Positions 9,385-19,747 of a DNA stretch of 64,000 nt are shown piece by piece (positions within the stretch are counted from its first letter, which is position 1; each line of letters opens with the position of its first letter). Source of the stretch: Fulvia fulva (lineage: Eukaryota > Ascomycota > Dothideomycetes > Mycosphaerellales > Mycosphaerellaceae); NCBI RefSeq assembly GCF_020509005.1, contig NC_063019.1:3968001-4032000 (forward strand), read 5' to 3'. The notes under the pieces were generated by a model. That model had not been told where the DNA came from. It saw only the letters and a program-made list of their open reading frames with translations, and searched no databases. The translations under genes were made by a program, and so were the position numbers.

Positions 9385-12363
9385 ATGGACGGAGATCCGC
9401 TCATCAACACGTACAAGCGGTACAAAGCTGGCACAAACAAGTTGATAAGGTGGCTGTCGACCAACGCCAAAGACGGTATGCACAGATGCCTGACAGCACT
9501 CTCTAGTGACTGACTTCCAGTATCACATACAGCACCCAAGGCCGTCAGGCAGTCCAACGCAACCACACCCATACATTCGCACACGAAGAAGATCGCGGTC
9601 GATGACCTCGCGAAATTCGCTACCCAGATCGTCAGCGCCACTGACCCAACCATCGACATTCCCATCGACATCCTCGACATCACCAACGACGTTATCAACG
9701 GCCGTCGCGCTGCGTGTGACTGGTATACGAGTTTCACAAAGAGTCAGGGATCCCTACTGTCACCGGACGTCCTGGACTCCAATGCGAAGCACCGGTACTT
9801 TCTGGGTGTGCTAGAGCGGATTTTCGATGTGTTGAGAAAGGAGGTCAAGGCTCGACGCCCTAAGAGAAAGAAGAAGATAGAGTTGTCCGCCGATACCAAC
9901 AACTTGTCGAACCTGTTTTCGAATCTCGAGGTTGAGGAGCCTCTCGAGCAACTGGATTCCTCGCAGCCGTCCGAGAGCAGCCGCACTTCGAAGGATGTGC
10001 CCAAACAGGTCGAGATCGAACTCGAAGGCGGACTTGAGCAGGATAGCATGGCAGAACATTTCTTTGCGCTGTACTGCCACTTTACAGGTAAGTCTGGCCC
10101 ACTCGGCTGGTCCTCGCATGCCGTGGAAACGTGAAACTGACAGTCACTGATCTTTTCGAGCTTCGCCTACAGACCAGAGAGATGTGGCAACGGTATCTTG
10201 CAGGTGATCTCACCTTCCTCACTGGAAGCCAGATCTTCGACCAGGCCGCGAACCTTGCTCGCATGCTCACTCAAAGATTCGAAGCGGAACACCCCAGGTT
10301 CAAGAAGTTCGACAACATCGTCGAGGATCTTGGTCGGCAGGACTACATCACCAAAGGCCCGTGTATACACCGCGACTGCTTTCGGCTCCAACACAACTCG
10401 CACGCTCCCTGATATACACGATCTGGCTTGCAAGCACAATCCAGAATTCCTGATGATGCCAGCTTGGTGTGCTATCAAGGACGTCACAGGGCTTCGCAAG
10501 TACATCAATGCTGATAAGGAGCAATACCTTGGCATGGAACCCGCCTCGGTCTTCAGTGGGCACCCATTCGCCAGAGTGCTGCTTGCCATCGCACCAGATC
10601 TCAAGGGCTTCTCCGAGAAGCTGCGATTCCGTGCCAGGTGCACTGATTGCTCATCTGACACCGTGAACAGTCCCGCAGATGCGTATACCCGTGAGCTAAG
10701 CCACAGTCTCGACTGTAGGTGCCTCGATACTGGTCTTGTTGCCGCGACCACGCTCTACATGGACATTTACGACGTTCTTGGCGGTGACCTTGAACGTGGG
10801 ATCCGAGAGATTATGCCTTACATGGAGAGACTCGAGACGACTCTCAAAGACTGGAAGGACTACAATGACCCCGCTCACGAACGCAACCCATTACTGAGCG
10901 ACCATGCCATCGACGAGGGTCCCCTCAAATATGACAGTCTACGAGAGCAGTTTCTGCCGGTTCGCAATACATCTACAACTACTGGTTGGCGAGCGAACAA
11001 GCATGTGACGAGAGACGACATTGCGCGCGATCCAAGCTGCTGGAAGAAGGATGACTGGCCAGGCGCATTCATATCCAGCAATGTTCTCTGCTCGCTGCCC
11101 ATATTCGCAACACAAGCTGTCAACTTGACCTTGCACGACGTTCAATGCCACGGCCTGAATCTGTGCAACAACATGGATCTCGTTCTGGCCGCTGCACACT
11201 GGTACAACGCTGCCAAAATCTCAGGTACAGCCCCCCAAAGCTGGCCCGATATGGACTTTGTCATCGAGCGAGAAAATGAAGTTTCACGCTATCTGGGAAC
11301 CGGAGATGGAACAGTATGTGGTGCTGCTAAGCAGTTCTGCCTTGCATTGGGAATGACTCTCCCCCAGGTCACGGGGAAGTCTCGCGTGGCGATTCCGCAC
11401 ATTGGCAAGAACAAGTCGGCCAAGATGAGCAACATCTCGCGCTTTACTCCTCACGACTCGGGACTCCGGTCCATGCACACAGCGAGGCATCGACACGAGA
11501 AGGTTGCATGGACTACGCTCGCTCACAAGAATGGCCTTGACCTCAGCCGGCTCTATTCAGTCATTAAAGGCTACGCATCCTCCGTCGGCATCAGGGATCC
11601 CGTACTCTCGGGGCAATGGCGAGCCACACGGAGACTAAGCCCGAGTCAATTGCTCAAGATCATCGAAGAAATCTTCGTGGAAGATGAAGCCTACATCCAC
11701 TTCGACCTCCACCAATTCTACATGCGTTGCTTTAGCTTCATGTATGAGGTCTTGAAGCACCACCGCGAGTTCATCAGCGAAAAGCGAGCTATGGCTTACA
11801 GCCGACGACAGATGTCCTTTCCATTCATGGTCAACGAGATCCTGTGGGACGCCGTCGCGCTGGAGGGCTCAAAGCACGGCATGAAGAACACAATGCTATA
11901 CCACGTCGGCCAGATCCTCAACGCTATGCAACCCAGCAATCTCAGCGTCGCCACGACTCAAGCTCAGCGTTTCTCCAGCCGTCGGATCCCAGAGCACCTC
12001 AAGCCAGCGACTTTGTACTCCGACACCGCAGTCATGGCGCCGTCTGCATTGCAGCCGTCCTCCTTGGTCGTGCATGAAGTCGAGCTGGACGAGTACAAGC
12101 GCTTGCGAGGAACGTACACAGTCAACATGACCGATACAAGAGACTGGGGTGATCCTGGCCAGATCAACGAAGATGACGGGTTCGCTGTGAGGGAGGATGA
12201 GGACGGCATCACTGTTGATAATTTGCGGCCCAACGCGGATTGTCCTTGCTGTCACGGCAAGGATGGGATCAGGCTGTTCACCCTGGAGCGGATTCAGTGC
12301 ATGCAGCAGGTGTTGCGCGAGCATCGGGCTTCTGGCAATATGCTGGATGCACAGACCGCCTAA
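9385..12363 (+). pseudogene. DUF6604-like protein, copy A, with one frameshift
   Basis: Exons 9385-9475, 9521-10087 and 10144-12363. The reading frame changes by one base at about 10352-10356 (CCAAAGGCC). Skipping one A there gives a continuous product of about 958 residues. The start at 9385 is chosen because it aligns with copy B (INTYKRYKAGTNKLIRWL against IDTYRRYKASTNKLLRWL). The N-terminal part resembles DUF6604, a fungal domain of unknown function. Visible parts: a basic RRPKRKKKIEL segment, a middle region with MMPAWCAIKDV and FSGHPFARVLL, LATTLYMD-type helices, and a C-terminal CPCCHGKDG that might bind metal. Function is unknown. A sequencing error in the A run would make this an intact gene; only one lesion is seen in 3 kb, so either reading is possible. 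Confidence 0.72.
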
Positions 12364-12908
12364 CTACTTTGACGAAGCACTGTGTAGTGCCGACGACTGA
12401 GAATTTGGAGGCGTCTATGGGAGCTACGTGAAACCACTGGAGCGTCTTGATAGTACTACTGCTGGACGACTACAGTTGGAGACTGACGCCGAGTGCTGTT
12501 TATCCGATGTTATGGACTGCTGGACAATGTGCAGAGAGAGACTTCTGCATTGCGAGCAGTACCAGACAGTTACTGTTTAAGCTACCTTCGCTTTGATGTA
12601 CACGGTGAGTTAAGATGCTGATATGTCATAGCGCCGCTGAGTCGAGATATGTCACGATGTCGAGCTCATTCACTCCATTCACATGCGCAACAAAGCGCCC
12701 GCGAAGCTTTCTGGGTTGAGACCGTGCGCAACACCACAGTTTATGCTGTTAAGAAGCGCATAAAACTTGCAGAGCCCACTTCAACACAACGCCACGACAC
12801 AGACTTGGCCACAGCAAATTCTGCTCTCCCACGCCACTCTTAGTATCCCACATTATCATTGTACATTAGGCGCACCACAATCACGACTGCCAAACACCCT
12901 TATCTGCG
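12364..12908. other. Intergenic between DUF6604-like copies
   Basis: A 545-bp spacer with no supported gene. It should hold the 3' end of copy A and the promoter of copy B. Confidence 0.4.
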
Positions 12909-15698
12909 ATGGACGCCATCCTGCTCATCGACACATATCGGCGATACAAAGCTAGTACCAATAAACTGCTCCGGTGGCTGTTGGACTCGGCACAGGAAGC
13001 CAGCTCGAAGAGTGCCAGAACAAAGGCAGGATCCAAGACGACATCGCATGCACCGTCGAGGAAGTTGAAGGTAGATGAGCTTGTGCAGCTTGCGCTTATT
13101 ATCATCGCCGCAGACCCTACTACGATCGACATCCCTATTGACATACTCGATATCACACACGATGTGATTAAAGGCCGGAGGTTCTCATGTAAGTGGTACT
13201 CGAACTTGACAGCTAGCAATAAGGCACATAAGGCGGAAGAAGTCATCGAGTCCAACTCGAGGCATCAACACTTCATCGGCGTTCTGGAAAAAGGCGACGA
13301 GATCTTGCGGAAGGAGGCCAAGAGCCGTAGACCGAAGCGGAAGAAGAAGATCGAGCTTGCAACGGATGTCGACGACCTTACCAATCTCTACCTTCACCTC
13401 GAGTTGCAAGATCTGCCATCCGATGACGAGAATAGCCAAGGTCCTTCCCAGCGCAAGGCCAAGCCTACGAATAAGACCAAGGCGGAGAAGATCGAACTCG
13501 AGGGCGGGTTTGACGAAGACGGAACCGAAGAGCAGCTGTTCGCTCTCTACTGTCATCTCCAGTTCCTGGGCGAGCTGCGCATGCAGACACGTAAAGTCTG
13601 GCAGGACTGTCTCGACGGTCGCATCACCTTTCTCCTGGCTTGTCAGATCTTCGACCAAGCAGTCAGCATTGGGTTCATGCTAGCGAGGCGTTTCGAGGCG
13701 CAGTATCCGGACATCAAGTCTTTCGACGTCGTCGCGGTGAAGCTGGGCTTCCACCAGTATGTGGCGGAGGCTCGCGAGGCTGACACTCGCGTGGGCTACA
13801 TGAGCAGTTTGGCAGGGAGTTCTATGACCGCTCATGATGTGGCTATGGATCACAGACGACAATTCCTCATGCAGCCAGCATGGTGTGCTTTGCAAGACGT
13901 GAGAGATCTGTCACGCTACATCCATAGACGAGCCGGCGGCAAGGATTATGATGGACGAGTCCCAGCATCGGTCTTTCCTGGACACCCATTCGCTAAGATC
14001 CTACTGCAGGTCGCTGGCGATTTGCGACCCACGTTTGCCACTCTCGCTGTTGGCAAAGAGTGTCACACATGCCACTGTCGTACTCAGAATGCGGTCTCTG
14101 ACATGTACTCGCGCGAGCTGGGCGAGTATATGTTCTACGCAAACATGACTACTGGCTTGGTCATTGCGACTACACTCTACATGGACCTGTACGATGCCCT
14201 CGGCGGGGATCTCGATAGAGGCCTTCGCGAGATCCAGCCGGCCAGGGAGGCTGTCACATTCAGTGCTGCCACATTCACCGCGTTCTACATCAAGTCTGAC
14301 AAGGCCGTCACGGACTATATGCCCCCGGGATATCCATACAGGCACATGGCGGAGCAGAAGATCTTCGAGGACAGTGTCGAAGACGGCCAGAGCGGCAGGC
14401 GTGTCAACACATTGGCCAGGGAGGCTGATGAGAAGGATCGCGCAGACAAAGTCGCCTGACTAGCGAGCGCTGGTCTTCGGCCTGAGGGATTCGTTCCGAT
14501 CGGTGTGCTGCGTAAGCTTCCCGTCTTCCCGGCACAGTTGATCAACATGATGCTTCTGGAGACAAACAGCTCGGGACTGATGCTATGCAATGCCAAAGCA
14601 GTTGTCCTGGCAGCCGCACATCTCTACAGCGCAACCAAGCTCATTCAAGCATCGAGCGAGCCATGGGAGGATATGGACTTCGTTGTTGACCGTGAGAACG
14701 AGGTTGCTCCTTTCGTTTCGCCTGGTGATGGCTCTGTGAACAATGCCGCAACGCAGTACTGCCTCGCCATGGGGTTCAAAGTCAAGCAGCTCGCTGGCAA
14801 GGGACGAGTCAAATTTCCAAAGGAAACGAAAGACCACCTGAAGCTGACCAACACATCACGATTCGTCCCTGAAGGCTCTGGTATTACAGACCCACACTCA
14901 ACCAGACATCGCCACGAAGCTGCTACAAGAAGCACACTAGTCCACAAAAAGGGCGTGGACTTGAGCCGTCTCTACTCAGCCCTCAAGGTCTACGCCAAGA
15001 CACACGGAATGCAAGACCCTGCCATCGCCAAACAACGGAAGGAGACCCGAAAGCTCAGTACAAGCCAGCTCCTCACCGTAATTCAGGAGATTCTGCTCGG
15101 CGACGACGTCTACCTACACTTCAACCTCTATCACTTCTACACGAACGTGCTCACTATCATGCACAAGGTCCGCGAGGCATACTACAAGCACCCGAGCAGC
15201 GTAAGCAAATCACACGACCTATCTATCGCCGCGATCGTCAATGAGATCCTCTGGGATGCCGGCCAAGTCGAGAAAGCTGGACGCAGTATGGGCAACACGA
15301 TGCTCTACCAAGTCGGTGAGATGATCGACTTCGCTGCGCCCCTCCGCAACATACTCTACGACTTCATCCCTCCCCAACCCCCACTCACACACCACCCTCA
15401 CCTACCTCTTCCCCCAAGCAAAGCTTCAACACAATCCCCGACCCCACACCCCACCCGACCCCACCCCACCCCACAACCGCGCTTCCCGGCAAACACACAC
15501 ACCACGAAACCCTCAACCTCTACCACCGCCACAGCACCTTCAACTTCCACCTCCACAGCGGGGCAGCACAACAGCCAGAGCGACACCCACTGTCGGAACC
15601 GCGCCAAGAGGTCCGAGACGTTGTGTTCAGACCCCGGGACTACCGCATGCATCCGGCGGGGGAAGAGCGCGTTTTGGGTATCAGAGCTGGCGCGATGA
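12909..15698 (+). pseudogene. DUF6604-like protein, copy B, with an in-frame stop
   Basis: This is a tandem paralogue of copy A in the same orientation. The frame runs from 12909 to a TGA at 14457-14459, then continues in the same frame to 15698. Both halves align with copy A across the stop (for example NAKAVVLAAAHLYSA after it against NNMDLVLAAAHWYNA), so the stop interrupts one ancestral gene of about 929 codons. Copy B lacks both introns of copy A. Its last roughly 110 residues are Pro/Thr/Ser-rich and unrelated to the C-terminus of copy A, as if the 3' end was replaced or shifted. Two alternatives remain: a 63-nt intron at 14401-14463 would remove the stop in frame, though its donor and branch point are poor, or the first 516 residues could be made as a short protein. 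Confidence 0.68.
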
Positions 15699-16174
15699 GA
15701 TGGATGCGGTGAGGTCGGGGTGAAGGCGGCGGCCAGCTGGGCGGGGATGATGTGTTTAGGCGAGGCGTGATCGAGGAGGGGGTCGAGGATGAGGTTGGTC
15801 GTTTCTAGGCTACGAAGCATGAAGGGGTGCAGTGTGGTCGACTTTCTCTGGGGTCTGTCATGGTCGGTATACTAAGCAACGGCGTATCGATACTCGCTCC
15901 AAGGATGGCTTGAAGGTGAAGTGCAGACAAGGAAGATGCGTTCGACTTCAGCAGTAGGTCAAGAATTCCTGGTTTCCATCACGATCAGCCTACCAAGCAG
16001 CTGCATATCTAAACCTCAAACCTGCGTAAGATGCATAACACCACCAGTACCCAAGCGATCCAGCTTTCCCATAACATCTATTCGTCAACACCATCACGCA
16101 TTCCAAAGCGCTATACCAGCGCTCACAGCAGCGGAAACTGTAGTCGCAGCAATTAAACCTCCCGGGGAACGTTT
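15699..16174. other. Convergent spacer between copy B and threonine synthase
   Basis: No supported gene. It lies between the 3' ends of a plus- and a minus-strand gene and is probably untranslated 3' sequence. Confidence 0.4.
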
Positions 16175-17973
16175 CTACCGCTCTGCCTGCAGCTCTTGCT
16201 CGACCTCACGCTTGACGATCTCGCGCACCTGTTTAAAGTCCGCTTTGCTCTCTGTGATACGCTTCTCCATCTTGTCCAATCCAATAAACTGCTCGGGAAG
16301 CACGGTGTCGAAGCTGAAACCAGGTTGGTCCTTCAGCGCCAGCTCGACTGCGTTCGAGAACTTAGCGGGATGTGCTGTTGCCAGTGAGATGTGATCGATG
16401 TCTTTGCCATTGCCCTCGACTGATCGTAGTGTCGCTGCGATACCAATAGCGGAATGTGGATCGAGGATGTAGTGGCCGTCTCTCGAAGTGCCGGTTGTGG
16501 CTGGCTTGCTCGTGCCATTCGCGGAGCCATTTGACAAAGCTTTCGAACTCGACAGCTGTTGGCTGTAGATGTGCTTAATTGTGTCGATCGTCTCCTTATC
16601 GCTGACTCTTTCTGACTCGAAGTCACGCTTTGCAGCTTCCAAGATCGCATTGTCCACACCGAAACCACCATCTCGCTTGAGCTGTTGTAGCCAGGTCTTG
16701 ACCTTCTCACCAGCTTGCATCCGCCTCCTGTTCACTTCTTCCACATCGCTCGTCTGGTACGCCAGGTACCACAGCAATCGCTCGAAGTTAGAGCTGACCA
16801 GAATATCCATCGCCGGAGCGTATGTCATCTTCACACCACTTGGATCTGCCTTTGCTCCATCTGCCTCTTTCACGCCATTTGACGCACCCTGATCTTTGGC
16901 CTGCTTCTCGTACCTCCCTGTCTTCCAGAAACGGTGCAGGATGTCGTTTTCGTTCGTCGCAATGACCAGCTTGTCGGTTGGGAGACCCATTCGTGTCGCA
17001 AAGTATCCTGCTAGAATGTCGCCGAAGTTGCCTGTTGGCACAACAAAGCGTGCCTTTGGCTGTTCTTGGTCGAGCTGTTCCGCGAGCGAAAAGTAGGAGT
17101 GGAGGTAGTATGTGATTTGCGCGAGGATACGTGCCCAGTTGATGCTGTTCACTGCACCGAGCTTGTGGGTCGAGTTGAGGTCCTCATCGGCGAAGAGTGT
17201 CTTGAGGATGTCCTGGCAGTCGTCGAATGTGCCTTCGACCGCCAAGTTGTGTACGTTCGGATCCGTCACGGTCGTCATCTGGGCTTCCTGGATTGGGCTG
17301 ACCTTGCCCTTGGGGTACATGATGAATACGCTGACATCCTTCTTGCCCCGCAGGCCATAGATGGCTGCAGATCCCGTATCACCACTCGTCGCGCCAATGA
17401 CTGTCAAGTGCTCGCGATTTGCGCCTTCCTTGCCCTTATTCTTCCTCACCAGGAAGTACTCGAACAAATTGCCCACAAACTGCAGCGCGACATCCTTGAA
17501 TGCAAATGTCGGGCCGTGGAAGAGCTCCAGCAGATGTATCTTCTTCTGCTCATCCAACGTTATGATCGGTGCGACGTCCTTCGCTCTGAAAGTGCCATAG
17601 CTCTTCTCGATGATCGTCTTCAGGTCCTGCTCCGGGATCTCCTCTCTGCTGATGTACAGCGAGAAGATCTCAAAGGCCAACTCTTGAAACGTGTAGTCGC
17701 TCCATTTGGTCAGAAAGTCGCTGGGCAGCTGTGGGATCTCGTCGGGGATGAAGAGGCCACCATCTTGGGCAAGACCTTTCAGGACGACGGTCTCGAAGGA
17801 GAGCTAGAGAAGTGCTTGGTGAGTGTGCGCTCCAAGGCTGTACGAAGGACACTGAATGCACGATGGAGGGGCATTGTTCTGCCCATGCAATGCATAGCAG
17901 TGGGTGCAGTGCTTACATCGTAGCTGCCGCCTCTGGTCGAAAGGTAGCGTTGGGAGGGAGAGTGTGCGACCAT
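16175..17973 (-). CDS. THR4: Threonine synthase
   Basis: Exon 1 is 17917-17973 and exon 2 is 16175-17803, joined over a 113-nt intron (GTAAGC...CTCTAG), giving 561 residues. The enzyme converts O-phosphohomoserine to threonine with pyridoxal phosphate, the last step of threonine synthesis. The N-terminus (SQRYLSTRG, LSFETVVLKGLAQDGGLFIP) and the core match the yeast enzyme by eye. ELFHGPTFAFKDVALQFVGN carries the cofactor-binding lysine, IGATSGDTGSAAIYGLRGKK binds the phosphate, and AVNSINWARILAQ and VVPTGNFGDILAGYFA follow. An insert rich in Asn, Ser and Thr lies near residues 400-425, and such inserts are common in filamentous fungi. The reading frame is complete and undamaged. Confidence 0.96.
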
Positions 17974-18558
17974 ATTGCCTGTGTCTTGATCGTGTGAAAG
18001 GAAGGTGGGTGAATGGTGGTATTGTCCACGATGGAGTCAATGGAACATTTCCAAGTTGCCGGCGAGATCGGCGCTTCCAGGGACCGACGACAATGCCGAG
18101 CCCTCCCACCAGCCTCTGGAGGACCAAAGTCAGCAGGACAACGACGATTGAGACCACGACGATCATGATGGCAGCAACAATGAGCATCTGTCGTGCACAC
18201 AAGACCGCTGTCTGCAGCTCGAAGGCCTTCTTCTACACTCGTGTGCGGATGATCACGGCATCGTTCTTGCCCTGTCCTTGGCGAGAACGAAGCATATCGA
18301 AGCCATGCACATGACGAGTATCTTGATCACTCGAGTCCCAACGAGATCATTGTACCCGCACTATTGACCTTTCATGTTTGCAGGAACATCACTCCCTTGC
18401 AACTCCGTCGTAGGATGCATTGCTCTTCTCCTCCACCGTATCTGGAGAGTGTCGTACGCGTGGTCGCTATAGTCGACATACTGCGACTGCATCTCATGAA
18501 AATAATCATTCTAGATCTCACTGGCTACTGTATCGTCAACTCAGTACTCATCAAAAGT
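17974..18558. other. Intergenic upstream of threonine synthase
   Basis: No supported gene. A minus-strand frame near 18080-18202 starts with a hydrophobic run, but it lies in the leader region of THR4 and has no further support. Confidence 0.4.
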
Positions 18559-18908
18559 CTACACACAACTCCCATTATCCGCCTGTCCCCTCCTATTCAT
18601 ATTCCCCATCAACGGCCCCAGCACAATTCCACACACATCATAACCCAAACTGAATTCATCCGAGTAATTCGCGCCACCGGGGTTAGGCCAGACGGTGTAC
18701 GAGAGGCGCTTGTTGGTGGTAGTTTCGGCGATTGTGGATGCGATGGCTACGGGGAGAGTTTTGCCGGGGTTGTTGTCGGGTTGGGAGGATTGGAAGCCTT
18801 GGTCGACGCGGGGGTTGAGGTAGTGGAGGCCTGTTGCGTTGGCGGTGGTGAAGGAGCCGTTGCAGAGGGCGGTGTTGTTGAAGGTGGATTGGTTGGGTTG
18901 GGAGGTTA
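18559..18908 (-). CDS. Terminal exon of an unrecognised, possibly secreted protein
   Basis: This minus-strand open frame of 115 residues has no ATG near its start, so it looks like a last exon. It begins in phase 1 just after a good acceptor (CACTAATAA branch-like site, C-rich tract, CCCTAG) and ends with TAG at 18559. The product is Asn/Thr/Ser-rich: QSTFNNTALCNGSFTTANATG, then VDQGFQSSQPDNN, YTVWPNPGGANYSDEF, YDVCGIVLGPLMGN and a terminal DNGSCV. Three cysteines and several N-x-S/T sites suggest an extracellular protein (inference). The 5' exon is uncertain. A frame at 18997-19191 could join through a GTGATT donor near 19015, but it has no signal peptide. I know no family for it. Confidence 0.45.
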
Positions 18909-19747
18909 CTAGGGTGGGGGGGGGGGGGGGTTATTAGTGTTGGGAGGAGGAGGGTGAGGTGTGTCGTGGTGCGTAGTGTGGATGGGAAGGGGAATTCTAT
19001 CGTGGCGACGAATCACCAGGGGTGGTAGAACGAAGGAAGGATGAGTAGACACAATCGCAGGAATGAGTCGCAGACATCCTGTCTCGGTACTGTAGCGATG
19101 CTGCGATCGACTTTCTGCATTTGCTTCTCCAGCTAAGGCCTCCTCGTCGATCAATGGGAGGCCTGATTCGATACGGCATCTTGCTGCTCATACCTGGATT
19201 GGCCTCGAAGAAAGCCGCGCTAGACGCTAGCGTGCCGGCCTGTGGAGATCATCTCACATGTGATCTTGATCAAATGCTTCTATGTGGTGCTTAGGTCTCC
19301 TGCAAGGACGCATTCCCTCCATGTAACGACCAACTCGATAGAACAGTGAGCTGGCAGGTGAGCGCTAACATTCTTCTAGCAGGGAACACAATAATGCGCG
19401 AGAAGTCGCAATGGCAGTCTGGACCGCGTCATGGCTTGCATATTTTTTCGTTGTCGAAGGATGCGGTTTACCTGATGAAGTTTAGTGCAACGTGATGGCG
19501 ATACATAGAATCGTAGCTGCCACGACGACCAAGGATGAGAGTTAGGGGCCACGAGAATTGGGGTGCTTTGCATCAACAGCGGCAAGCCATATGCTTCTCT
19601 AGTCTTCTAAATCTCGACTCAGTAGTAGCATCACAACCTCACTCACCTCACCCTCTCAAGTCACACCACTCCAAACCCATTTCGCATCAGATATCATTCA
19701 CGGGGTATCATCTCATCTGCCTCTATCTCTATCCTACAACGTCCTCA
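18909..19747. other. Intergenic with a 15-base G tract
   Basis: The run of 15 G at 18916-18930 lies inside the probable intron that precedes the 18559-18908 exon. The rest may hold its 5' exon(s) and the 3' region of the receptor gene. Nothing else is supported. Confidence 0.4.

Noticed and set aside
14401..14463. 63-nt intron removing the stop in DUF6604-like copy B
   Set aside because: It keeps the frame, but the donor context is weak, the branch-like site touches the acceptor, and copy A has coding sequence at this place. Kept only as an alternative.
15398..15820. Minus-strand frame of 140 codons
   Set aside because: Low-complexity sequence opposite the Pro/Thr-rich end of DUF6604-like copy B; Val/Gly runs reflect repeats.
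18080..18202. Minus-strand frame with a hydrophobic start
   Set aside because: It lies in the leader region of threonine synthase, its later part is not protein-like, and nothing else supports it.
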